Assembly (NCBI RefSeq): GCF_008195825.1
Contig: NZ_CP043329.1
Span: 3,534,001-3,598,000 of the forward strand
DNA length: 64,000 bases
From: Pedobacter aquae
Lineage (GTDB): Bacteria > Bacteroidota > Bacteroidia > Sphingobacteriales > Sphingobacteriaceae
Direction: 5' to 3'
Shown piece after piece: positions 7,605 to 16,151 of the stretch (the first letter of the stretch is position 1; every line of letters starts with the position of its first letter). A program made the position numbers and the translations under genes. The notes beneath the pieces were generated by a model. It made no database searches and had not been told where the DNA came from. It saw only the letters and a program-made list of their open reading frames with translations.

Positions 7605-10600
7605 TTAATATTGGTATAACCAAACCCTTAACAGCGATAATAGCTGATCTATATCGACAGGTTTTGATATATAATCAGATGCGCCGGCTATCATGCATTT
7701 TTCACGGTCGCCCATCATTGCTTTGGCGGTTACAGCCATAATAGGTAAGTTCTTAAATTTTGGATGTTTCCTAATTCTGGAGGTGGTTTCATAACCATCC
7801 ATTTCAGGCATCATCATATCCATTAATACGATAGAAATCTCTGGATGTTGTTCTAGTTGTTCTAAAGCATCTTTACCATCGGTAGCAGAAATAACTTTCA
7901 TCTGGTGTTTTTCTAATGCTTTAGTAAGTGAGAATATGTTGCGTACATCATCATCAGCAATAAGAACAGTTTTGCCTTTTAAGACCTCATTTAAAGTGCC
8001 TAAAACGTTTACTTTCTTTTTAACAACATCAGTTTTCTTTTCTTCTACCAAGTGTAAAAACAGCCCTACTTCGTCTAAAATTCTTTGATAAGAGTGTACC
8101 GTTTTAATCACAATAGAATCTGCATATTGCTTTATCCTAATTTCTTCTGCTTTAGATAAATTCTTACCTGTGAAAATAATGATAGGTAAGTTTTCTAAAC
8201 CTTCATTTTTCTTGATGGCTTCTAGGGCTTCATAGCCTGTTTGGTCTGGCACACCCATATCTAAAATAATACAATCTACCTTGTCTGATGTTAAGGCTTC
8301 TACACTATCTGCTACATTATTTTTTATTTCTGTTGAGATATCAAAACTGCTTAAGAAATAAGACAATGCAGTTGCATGCTTAGGGTTTTCTTCTATAATG
8401 AGTACTTTTTTAGGATGTCTGTTTAGCGCATCTTCAATTTTCTTAAACATGATATCCATTTGCTCTAAAGCAACCGGTTTGTTGATGAAATCTATAGCGC
8501 CTTTTAATAAGCTTTCTCTTTTAACTTCTAAAGAAGACATAATATGTACTGGTATAGGCTTGGTTTTGGAGTTAGATTTTAACTCTTCCATTACCGTCCA
8601 TCCATCCTTTACGGGTAGCTGTATATCTAATAAAATAGCTAAAGGCTGATATTTCTCTGCAAACGCTACAGCTAAATCTCCTCTAACAATTACAATACCT
8701 TTATATTTCTGTTTTCTGGTATATTTTAGGAGTAAATTGGCAAAAGCAGTATCATCCTCAACTATTAAAATTACCTTATCACCGGGGTTAATATGGTTTC
8801 TGTCATCATCAATATCCTCAGGTATTTTAGAGGTAACAAACATGCTTTCTGTTGAGGTAAATAAAACCTCATCTATAGGTTTTTGCAGGTTTATTTTATT
8901 TAAAGCTACTATTTCTGGTTCATGGGGTTTAACCAAACTACTATCTATCGGAACTTCTAAAGTAAATGTACTGCCCACACCTTCTTGGCTGTATAAAGTA
9001 ATTTGCCCGCCTAATAATTTGGCAAGTTCTCTACTTATAGATAAGCCCAATCCTGTACCGCCAAATTTTCTTTTGGTAGAGCCATCTGCTTGCTGAAAAG
9101 CCTCAAATACCAGTTTTTGTTTATCTTCTGATATACCTATACCTGTATCCTCAACTAAAAATTGTATAAAATCTTTCTTTTTTGGATGATTTTGAATGCT
9201 GAGTTTTACATGACCCTGTTTAGTGAATTTGATAGCGTTAGAGATTAGATTTTTTAAAATTTGGTCTAAACGCATTTTATCTGTTACAATAGCGCTAGGG
9301 CTATTATCATCAAGATGAATGTGGAAGTCTATATTTTTTTCTTTTACTAAAGGGTTGAAAAGTGCTTGCAAATCGTCAACCATTTCTGGGAGCTCTGCTT
9401 TCTGGAAATCAAGGTCCATTTTACCAGCTTCAATTTTAGAAAGGTCAAGAATTTCATCAATAAGGGTTAACAAGCCAGAGCCCGAGCTTAGGATAACCCT
9501 TGCAGATTCTATCTGTTCTTCATTTAGGTTTTCCTCATTGTTTTCTGCCAATAACCTAGAAAGTAGCAAGATAGAATTTAAAGGTGTACGCAGCTCATGA
9601 GACATATTAGCCAAAAACTCAGATTTGTATTTGGTGCTTAATGCAAGCTCTTCTGCTTTTTGTTGTATCTCTATATTTCTTTCTACAATAAGCTGGTTTT
9701 TTTCTTCTAATAATTTAGAGCGCTCTTCTAGCTCTTGGTTAGATTGCATCAACTCTTCTTGCTGCACTTTTAACTCTTCTTCTGATGCTTGTAATTTCTG
9801 TGTTTGCGCTTCCAGTTCTGCATTCAGGTTTTCTAGTTCTGTATGCTGTGCTTGCATTTCTTCTGATTGCGCTTGGGTTTCTTCTAAAAGTCTTTGTACA
9901 TGTTTACGTGTTGCAGCTGCGGCAATGGCTACGCCTAAATTTTTGGTAGCATCTTTAAAAAATGCTATCTCAACTTCATTAAAGCTGTGGCAGCAGCCCA
10001 GTTCTATTACCCCTATAGCTTTATAATCATATAAAATAGGTACTATTAAAATATGGCTAACTTTAACTTTGCCATTAGCAAAAGAAACGGTGTAGTTTTC
10101 ATCATTGATAGATGAAAATAGCTTCTCTTTACCATTAGCGTAAACTTGGCCCAGCATACCTTCTCCAGATTTTACAGGCTTCAACATTCTTTCTTCTAGA
10201 CCATAAGCGCTTTGTAAGGTTAGTAAACCATTTTCCATCAGGTATAAAGCACCAGAATTACACTCGCCATAGCTAACCAAATGGCCTAAAGTATCTTGTG
10301 TAATAACATCAAGTGTTTTGTTGCCAACCAGTTTCTCATTTAAAGTTGCAATACCTTTTTGCAACCATTCATTATCGTTTAATATAGCAAAAGACTTTTG
10401 TAAGGCATCAGCCATGGTGTTTAATGATGTAGCTAAGCTTCCCAAGCCATCTTTTTCATCATCATTTAACCTAATATCATATTGGCCATTAGAAATTTGC
10501 AAAGCAACATCCTGTATCAAATGTATTCTTTTGCTAATCTCTTCATCTTTCTTTTTTAAGGCTAATCTTAAATTATCTCTGTCTATAAAATCATTCCTCA

Positions 10601-11201
10601 CCCTGAGGTAAAAAAAGAAAGTTATGAGCATGGCTATAATAGCAGCGGCAACAATTAATATGGTGGTATAATTACTAAAATGGGTTACAGATGCTGTTCT
10701 TTCTATCAATAATTGGTTTTCGGTATCTTTTATCTGGGCGATAATTTTTCTGGAGCTTTCCATAGCTTGTCTGCCTATTTCTAGATCTGTTTCGGCATAG
10801 GTTTGGCTATTTCTTCTGGCCTCAATCAATCTATTTAGCATCACCATCCTAGTATCTATAACGCCAGATAGCTCTTCAAACCTTTGAACTTGGATAGGAT
10901 TGTCCTGAGTTAAATCTATCGCAACTTTTAAAGAGCCAGGCAGAGATTTTAAGCCCGCATAATAGGGCTCTAAAAAGCCCTCTTTACCAGTTAATAAATA
11001 ACCTCTTTGGCCGGTTTCAGCATCCTTTAAGTCTGATAAGATTTTATCTGAAGCATCAATAACATTTTTGGTATGTTCTACCATAGCATTACTATGCTGC
11101 AATTGCCTGATACTGATAAATGATGCTACCGAGCTGATGAGTAATACAATCAGCGATAAGCTAAAACCAATTTGTAGGTTGCGTAAAAATGTCTTTTGCA
11201 T
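7605..11201 (-). CDS. Hybrid sensor histidine kinase: CHASE3-HAMP-GAF-HisKA-HATPase-three receivers
   Basis: The 1198-residue product has a membrane segment near 10-30, a CHASE3-like periplasmic domain (about 40-180, with DAETGQRGYLLTG), a second membrane segment (about 180-198), HAMP (200-265), GAF (about 290-430), a long Gln/Glu-rich coiled coil (440-520), HisKA with FLANMSHELRTPLNS (H535), a HATPase (about 642-750, NLISNAIKF, DTGIGI, GGTGLGLSI) and three receivers starting near 810, 930 and 1075. The phosphoacceptor Asp is present in each (LLDIQLP, ILDMGVP, LMDMMMP), but the acidic pair of the second is EE (IIEENPK). The layout suggests an intramolecular relay feeding the separate receivers. 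It starts 3 bases after the stop of the upstream kinase gene. CHASE3 ligands are unknown. Confidence 0.93.
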   Translation of the reverse strand: MQKTFLRNLQIGFSLSLIVLLISSVASFISIRQLQHSNAMVEHTKNVIDASDKILSDLKDAETGQRGYLLTGKEGFLEPYYAGLKSLPGSLKVAIDLTQDNPIQVQRFEELSGVIDTRMVMLNRLIEARRNSQTYAETDLEIGRQAMESSRKIIAQIKDTENQLLIERTASVTHFSNYTTILIVAAAIIAMLITFFFYLRVRNDFIDRDNLRLALKKKDEEISKRIHLIQDVALQISNGQYDIRLNDDEKDGLGSLATSLNTMADALQKSFAILNDNEWLQKGIATLNEKLVGNKTLDVITQDTLGHLVSYGECNSGALYLMENGLLTLQSAYGLEERMLKPVKSGEGMLGQVYANGKEKLFSSINDENYTVSFANGKVKVSHILIVPILYDYKAIGVIELGCCHSFNEVEIAFFKDATKNLGVAIAAAATRKHVQRLLEETQAQSEEMQAQHTELENLNAELEAQTQKLQASEEELKVQQEELMQSNQELEERSKLLEEKNQLIVERNIEIQQKAEELALSTKYKSEFLANMSHELRTPLNSILLLSRLLAENNEENLNEEQIESARVILSSGSGLLTLIDEILDLSKIEAGKMDLDFQKAELPEMVDDLQALFNPLVKEKNIDFHIHLDDNSPSAIVTDKMRLDQILKNLISNAIKFTKQGHVKLSIQNHPKKKDFIQFLVEDTGIGISEDKQKLVFEAFQQADGSTKRKFGGTGLGLSISRELAKLLGGQITLYSQEGVGSTFTLEVPIDSSLVKPHEPEIVALNKINLQKPIDEVLFTSTESMFVTSKIPEDIDDDRNHINPGDKVILIVEDDTAFANLLLKYTRKQKYKGIVIVRGDLAVAFAEKYQPLAILLDIQLPVKDGWTVMEELKSNSKTKPIPVHIMSSLEVKRESLLKGAIDFINKPVALEQMDIMFKKIEDALNRHPKKVLIIEENPKHATALSYFLSSFDISTEIKNNVADSVEALTSDKVDCIILDMGVPDQTGYEALEAIKKNEGLENLPIIIFTGKNLSKAEEIRIKQYADSIVIKTVHSYQRILDEVGLFLHLVEEKKTDVVKKKVNVLGTLNEVLKGKTVLIADDDVRNIFSLTKALEKHQMKVISATDGKDALEQLEQHPEISIVLMDMMMPEMDGYETTSRIRKHPKFKNLPIMAVTAKAMMGDREKCMIAGASDYISKPVDIDQLLSLLRVWLYQY

Positions 11202-11204
11202 ATA

Positions 11205-12692
11205 CTAAATAGGTATTGTAAAATAAAATGAAGAGCCCTGGCCCACTTTACTATTTACACCATAAGAACCTTGGTGCTGCCTTATAATTTCTGAACATAT
11301 ATATAAACCTATCCCAAGTCCTTGAAACCTGAGTGATGATTCTTCTACCCTAAAAAATTTCCCGAAAATGTTCTTTTGCTTTTCTAGCGGGATACCAATG
11401 CCATTATCAGTAACCATAACCTTTAGGTGGCCATTGTGTAATTCTGTTTCTATGGTAACTTGTTTATTATCTGGCGAGTATTTAAGAGCATTGGTTAAAT
11501 AATTTATTAAAACCTGTTCTATCCTTACTTCATCAGCAAAAATGAGATGATTTACGGAAGCTCCTTTCCTTATAATTTCTGCGTTTTCATGTGTTTGGTG
11601 AATAATATCAGTTACACTAGAAAGCAGATTTTCAAAGTTAAACGACTTCTTATTGAGCTTTAATTTCCCGCTTTCTATTTTAGATATATCTAGTAAATCT
11701 GCAATTAAATTATTCAGTTTTGAAAGCTGCAATTGTGCCCTTTCTAGGTAGGTACTGGCGGTATTATCGGGGTTATTTTTTAAGCTCCTTTGTAGCAATT
11801 GTACATAAGCTTTAATACTGGTTAAAGGTGTTTTTAACTCATGACTAGCAATACTTAAAAACTCATCTTTCTTTTTTTCTACTTGCTTTTGGTCTTCAAT
11901 ATCGGTAAAAGTACCTACCCATTTTACCACTTTATCTTTCTCCTTTATAGGGATAATTCTTAGTAAATGGAAATGATAAGCATCAGAATTAAGCTCTTTT
12001 ATGCGCACTTCTAGCTCTAAAGGGCTCTCTGTAAACATACAAATGGTCCATTCTTCTTCAATATTTTTATCATCAGGATGGGTATAAGGGAATGCTTTCG
12101 CTGATAAGGAATACCTGAACCATTGTTTATTAACAAATTCAATATTCCCCTCTGGGTCTGATGTGAAAGCCACCTGAGGTAAAGATTCTAGCGTAGAATA
12201 TAATTGTTCTACCCTTTCTTTAAGTTCTGCCTGTACTTTTTTCCTAATTTCTATTTCGGCCCTTAAAGCGCTTTGTATTTCATTTAGGGCAGTGGTTTGT
12301 TCGTATAAACGATAAAAGGTTTTAACCTTTAACATTAAAATATCTGGGTCTACAGGTTTGGTAACATAATCTATAGCACCAGAAGCATAACCTTGGGCAA
12401 TAAATGTTTTATCTGTATTAACAGCAGAAAGAAATATAATAGGTATATCTTTTGATTTACTAAAACCAGCTAAGGTCTCGGCCACTTCAAAGCCATCCAT
12501 ATCTGGCATTTGAACATCTAAAATAATAAGGGCATAGCTGTTTTTAAGAACTTTTTTTAAGGCTTCTTCGCCAGACAAGGCGGTGTCTACCCCAAATTTT
12601 TTAGACTCTAAAAGCCTTTTTAATGAATAAATATTTTCTGGTTTATCGTCAACAATTAAAATCATATTGCTGTGATTGGTATTTACTACCAA
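11205..12692 (-). CDS. Receiver-PAS-histidine kinase (soluble)
   Basis: This 495-residue protein lacks membrane segments. It starts with a receiver (about 9-125: IVDDKPENIYSL, ALIILDVQMPDMDGF, TKPVDPD), then a coiled coil, a PAS domain (about 165-265, QVAFTSDPEGNIEFVNKQW), HisKA with SIASHELKTPLTS (H284) and a HATPase (about 385-495: NYLTNALKYSP, DNGIGIP, GLGIGLYICSEI). An N-terminal receiver before the kinase core means another kinase can phosphorylate it, so it may work downstream of, or in parallel with, the hybrid kinase encoded next. It is the first gene of the minus-strand signalling operon, and its promoter must lie in 12693-12800, next to the divergent MarR promoter. Confidence 0.92.
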   Translation of the reverse strand: MVVNTNHSNMILIVDDKPENIYSLKRLLESKKFGVDTALSGEEALKKVLKNSYALIILDVQMPDMDGFEVAETLAGFSKSKDIPIIFLSAVNTDKTFIAQGYASGAIDYVTKPVDPDILMLKVKTFYRLYEQTTALNEIQSALRAEIEIRKKVQAELKERVEQLYSTLESLPQVAFTSDPEGNIEFVNKQWFRYSLSAKAFPYTHPDDKNIEEEWTICMFTESPLELEVRIKELNSDAYHFHLLRIIPIKEKDKVVKWVGTFTDIEDQKQVEKKKDEFLSIASHELKTPLTSIKAYVQLLQRSLKNNPDNTASTYLERAQLQLSKLNNLIADLLDISKIESGKLKLNKKSFNFENLLSSVTDIIHQTHENAEIIRKGASVNHLIFADEVRIEQVLINYLTNALKYSPDNKQVTIETELHNGHLKVMVTDNGIGIPLEKQKNIFGKFFRVEESSLRFQGLGIGLYICSEIIRQHQGSYGVNSKVGQGSSFYFTIPI

Positions 12693-12800
12693 AGGCTTTT
12701 TTATTTAAGATGAAAAAGATATTGCGATTTCTTTTTTAAGTAAATCTTTCGAAAATCATTCTATAGAAGCAAAAACCAATCCAAAAGAAAAAAGAGGAAA

Positions 12801-12845
12801 AAAATTTATTATGCTTGCATAATAAATTTTGACTTGTTATATTTG
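12801..12845 (+). promoter_or_regulatory. MarR promoter with perfect 30-bp palindromic operator
   Basis: A perfect inverted repeat with 14-bp arms (AAAATTTATTATGC at 12801-12814 and its exact complement at 12817-12830) surrounds a 2-base centre. The -33 TTG (12815-12817) sits at the dyad centre, 20 bp before a consensus -7 TATATTTG (12838-12845). A repressor bound to the dyad would cover the -33 element. The site precedes the MarR gene, so autorepression and control of the fad genes are likely. Confidence 0.85.
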
Positions 12846-12869
12846 GTATTAAATCACCCTAATCTCATT

Positions 12870-13304
12870 ATGAAACCACAAGAAACTATAGACTATCATC
12901 TTAAAGTAACCTGGCAGGTAATTGCAAACAAATATAACCAAATTGCCGCTGGATTTGGTATTACCCAGTCTGTTGGATACCTACTGATTAATATCCACGA
13001 GCATGAAGGAACTACCGTATCAGAGGTGGCATCTTTATTGGGGTTAAAGTCTACCAGTTTAAGCAGAATGCTAAATAACCTAGAGAAAGATGGCCTTATT
13101 TTCAGACAAATTCATCAAGATGATAAACGCTCTGTAAAGGTTTATTTAACCGAGAAAGGAAAAGAAAAAAGACATTTAGCTAGAGTAGTAGTAAGAAAGT
13201 TTAACGACTATCTAGATAGCCATTTATCAGAAAAAGAAAGAGAGATATTAATCAATTCATTGGTTAAGATTAATACCCTTACCAATGATTATAACCCTGA
13301 CTAA
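12870..13304 (+). CDS. MarR-family regulator, probable repressor of the fatty-acid oxidation genes
   Basis: About 144 residues in the MarR fold: helix-turn-helix TVSEVASLLGLKSTSLSRMLNNLEK and wing HQDDKRSVKVYLTEKG. I choose the ATG at 12870 because the -7 element at 12838-12845 puts the transcription start near 12852, downstream of the other possible start at 12834. A perfect palindrome over the promoter makes self-regulation likely. The gene leads a block with fadN-, fadA- and fadE-like genes on the same strand; MarR and TetR regulators that sense acyl-CoA are common for such genes. Regulation by acyl-CoA is therefore an informed guess. Confidence 0.87.
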   Translation: MKPQETIDYHLKVTWQVIANKYNQIAAGFGITQSVGYLLINIHEHEGTTVSEVASLLGLKSTSLSRMLNNLEKDGLIFRQIHQDDKRSVKVYLTEKGKEKRHLARVVVRKFNDYLDSHLSEKEREILINSLVKINTLTNDYNPD

Positions 13305-13410
13305 TATGGAGTTAAGAAATCTACATTTTTAAATCACTAAGATTTTTGTAAGAAGGTTTCTGCTTGTTTATTTACAAGCATCTATGAATAAATAATAAAA
13401 TAACAAACAG
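13305..13410 (+). other. Intergenic gap between the MarR gene and fadN
   Basis: This 106-base A/T-rich gap holds no gene. There is no strong terminator, so readthrough from the MarR promoter into the fad genes is possible. I see no second copy of the MarR palindrome here. Confidence 0.4.
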
Positions 13411-15816
13411 ATGAAAAGAATTATCAGGAAAGTTGCTGTTTTAGGATCAGGAATCATGGGCTCGCGTATAGCTTGCCATTTTGCTAATATAGGTGTAGAA
13501 GTACTTTTACTTGATATGGTTCCTAAAGAATTATTAGCCGATGAGCAAGCCAAAGGTTTAACTTTAGAACATCCTAAAGTGCGTAATCGTATTGTTGATA
13601 CTGCCTTGCAAAATACGCTTAAAAGTAATCCTTCTGCAGTTTATAACAAAACGGTCATCAATAAAATAAAAACCGGAAACTTTACAGACCACATGAAAGA
13701 TATTGCTTCTTGTGATTGGACAATAGAAGTAGTGGTTGAAAATCTGGAAATCAAAAAGAAGGTTTATGACCAAGTAGAGCAATACCGTAAGCCAGGCACT
13801 TTAATAACTTCTAATACTTCTGGTATCCCTATCCACATGATGGCAGAAGGTAGAAGTGATGATTTTAAAAAGCATTTTTGTGGTACGCACTTTTTTAACC
13901 CGCCGCGTTACTTAAAATTACTAGAAATTATCCCAACCCCGCATACAGATACCGCTATTGTTGATTTCTTGATGCATTATGGAGATTTATATCTGGGTAA
14001 AACAACGGTTCTATGTAAAGACACTCCGGCTTTTATTGCTAACAGAGTAGGTGTTTATTCTATCATGGCTTTGCTGCATTTGGTAGAAAAAATGGATTTA
14101 ACGGTTGAAGAAGTAGATAAATTTACCGGTCCTGCTTTAGGTAGGCCTAAATCTGCTACTTTCCGCACAACAGATGTTGTAGGTTTAGATACCATGATTA
14201 ATGTGTCTAATGGTTTATACCAAAATGCTCCTGATGATGAAGCCAGAGATAAATTTGTGCTTCCAGAATACGTAAAGCATATGCAAGCCAATAATTGGCT
14301 GGGCGATAAAACTAAGCAAGGCTTTTATAAAAAGACCAAAGATGCAGATGGAAAATCAGAAATATTGGCGCTTGATTTAAAAACTCTTACTTATAGAAAG
14401 CAAGAGAAAGTAAAATCTGCAACGCTAGAAGCTACAAAGCCTATAGAGAATTTAGCAGAACGCATGAAGGTTTTTGCTAATGGAAAAGACAAAGCTGGTG
14501 AGTTCTTTAGAATATCTTTTGCAGGTTTGTTTGAGTATGTCTCTAACCGTATTCCAGAAATTTCAGACGAGCTTTTCCGTATTGATGATGCCATGAGGGC
14601 AGGTTTTGGTTGGGAACTTGGTCCGTATGAAGTTTGGGATGCCGTTGGTGTTGCCGAGGGAATAGCTATTATGCAGCAACATAGTCACCAGCCAGCAGCA
14701 TGGGTAAAAGAAATGCTTGATGCCGGAAATACTTCTTTTTACAAGGTAGAAAATGGTGTTAAGAAGTATTATGATATCCCATCAAAATCTTATAAGGTTA
14801 TCCCGGGTAGAGAAGCATTTATCATTTTGGATAATATACGTAGTAGCAAAACGGTATGGAAAAATGCTGGAACAACTTTAACAGATTTAGGAGATGGTAT
14901 TTTAAATCTAGAATTCCACACCAAAATGAACACCATTGGTGGCGAGGTGCTTACGGGCATTAATAAAGCTATTGATATTGCCGAGAAAGATTTCAGAGGT
15001 TTAGTTATTGGTAATGATGGCGCTAATTTCTCTGCCGGAGCCAATGTAGGGATGATTTTTATGATGGCCGTAGAGCAAGAATGGGATGAGGTAAACATGG
15101 CTATCAAATTATTCCAGAACACGTCCATGCGTATCCGTTACTCTTCTATCCCGGTAATTTTAGCACCCCATAATTTAACGCTTGGTGGTGGTTGCGAGTT
15201 TTGTTTGCATGCAGACCACGTACAGCTAAGCGCAGAAACCTATATGGGTTTGGTTGAGTTTGGCGTTGGTTTAATACCTGGCGGCGGCGGAAGTAAAGAG
15301 TTTGCCTTAAGAGCATCAGATGAATTTACTGATGGACAAATAGAGCAAAATGTTTTGAAAGACAGGTTCTTAACCATTGGTATGGCAAAAGTTTCAACCT
15401 CTGGCTTAGAAGCGTATGATTTAGGTTATCTGCAAAAAGATAAATTTTCCATCAGTATGAACAGAAACAGATTAATTGCTGATGCCAAAGAAAAAGCGCT
15501 TGAGTTAGCCAATAATGGTTATACCCAACCTGTAAGAAGAACAGATATTAAAGTTTTAGGAAAAAGTGGTTTAGGGATGGTATATGCCGGCGCTAATACC
15601 ATGAAATCTGGAAATTACATTTCAGAACATGATCAGAAAATCTCCCAAAAACTAGGTTATGTGATGTGTGGTGGAGATTTATCAGCACCAACATTGGTAA
15701 GCGAGCAATACCTACTAGACTTAGAACGCGAAGCTTTTTTATCCCTTTGCGGAGAGAAAAAGACCTTGGAGAGAATCCAGAGTATTATAACTAAGGGGAA
15801 ACCTCTAAGAAATTAG
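13411..15816 (+). CDS. fadN: Bifunctional 3-hydroxyacyl-CoA dehydrogenase / enoyl-CoA hydratase (FadN type)
   Basis: The 801-residue enzyme performs the hydration and NAD-dependent oxidation steps of beta-oxidation. The dehydrogenase part comes first: NAD-binding VLGSGIMGSRIACHFAN at about 9-25, then SNTSGIPI and HFFNPPRYLKLLEIIP, with C-terminal 3HCDH domains to about 430. The crotonase domain follows (about 470-690), with NFSAGANVGM and LGGGCEFCLHAD oxyanion segments and the Glu in YMGLVEFGVGLIPGGGGS. This order, dehydrogenase then hydratase, is that of Bacillus FadN and opposite to FadB. The next genes are thiolase and acyl-CoA dehydrogenase, as in fadNAE. Length agrees with FadN. It acts in the cytoplasm. 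Confidence 0.92.
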   Translation: MKRIIRKVAVLGSGIMGSRIACHFANIGVEVLLLDMVPKELLADEQAKGLTLEHPKVRNRIVDTALQNTLKSNPSAVYNKTVINKIKTGNFTDHMKDIASCDWTIEVVVENLEIKKKVYDQVEQYRKPGTLITSNTSGIPIHMMAEGRSDDFKKHFCGTHFFNPPRYLKLLEIIPTPHTDTAIVDFLMHYGDLYLGKTTVLCKDTPAFIANRVGVYSIMALLHLVEKMDLTVEEVDKFTGPALGRPKSATFRTTDVVGLDTMINVSNGLYQNAPDDEARDKFVLPEYVKHMQANNWLGDKTKQGFYKKTKDADGKSEILALDLKTLTYRKQEKVKSATLEATKPIENLAERMKVFANGKDKAGEFFRISFAGLFEYVSNRIPEISDELFRIDDAMRAGFGWELGPYEVWDAVGVAEGIAIMQQHSHQPAAWVKEMLDAGNTSFYKVENGVKKYYDIPSKSYKVIPGREAFIILDNIRSSKTVWKNAGTTLTDLGDGILNLEFHTKMNTIGGEVLTGINKAIDIAEKDFRGLVIGNDGANFSAGANVGMIFMMAVEQEWDEVNMAIKLFQNTSMRIRYSSIPVILAPHNLTLGGGCEFCLHADHVQLSAETYMGLVEFGVGLIPGGGGSKEFALRASDEFTDGQIEQNVLKDRFLTIGMAKVSTSGLEAYDLGYLQKDKFSISMNRNRLIADAKEKALELANNGYTQPVRRTDIKVLGKSGLGMVYAGANTMKSGNYISEHDQKISQKLGYVMCGGDLSAPTLVSEQYLLDLEREAFLSLCGEKKTLERIQSIITKGKPLRN

Positions 15817-15843
15817 AATAAAGAAAAAGGAACAAGGAACAAA

Positions 15844-16151
15844 GAAAAAGGATTTTAAAATGGATGATAGGTAAGGTGTCTTTATTCCTTGCTCCTTCAT
15901 CCTTAATCAAAAGATAAAAAGAAAAAGGATTTTAAAATGGATGATAGGTAAGGTGTCTTTATTCCTTGCTCCTTCATCCTTAATCAAAAGATAAAAAGAA
16001 AAAGGATTTTAAAATGGATGATAGGTAAGGTGTCTTTATTCCTTGCTCCTTCATCCTTAATCAAAAGATAAAAAGAAAAAGGATTTTAAAATGGATGATA
16101 GATAAGGTGTCTTTATTCCTTGCTCCTTCATCCTTAATTAAAAGATAAATA
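15844..16151 (+). repeat. Four tandem copies of a 77-bp repeat in front of the thiolase gene
   Basis: Units begin at 15844, 15921, 15998 and 16075, exactly 77 bases apart, and are almost identical; the last has small changes and ends at the thiolase ATG. Each unit has a purine-rich half (GAAAAAGGATTTTAAAATGG) and a pyrimidine-rich half (TTTATTCCTTGCTCCTTC) that can pair weakly with it. Each also contains a tiny frame of ATG, three codons and TAA. A diverged single copy of the pyrimidine half precedes fadE (about 17813-17862). Confidence 0.95.

Noticed and set aside
9625-10026. Plus-strand reading frame inside the hybrid kinase gene
   Set aside because: It is a Ser/Cys-rich shadow of the minus-strand coiled-coil coding sequence and has no homology-like features. 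Similar shadows across 8.4-10.6 kb were dropped for the same reason.
15844-16151. CRISPR-like array
   Set aside because: The four 77-bp units follow each other with no variable spacers, and no cas gene is near. It is a plain tandem repeat.
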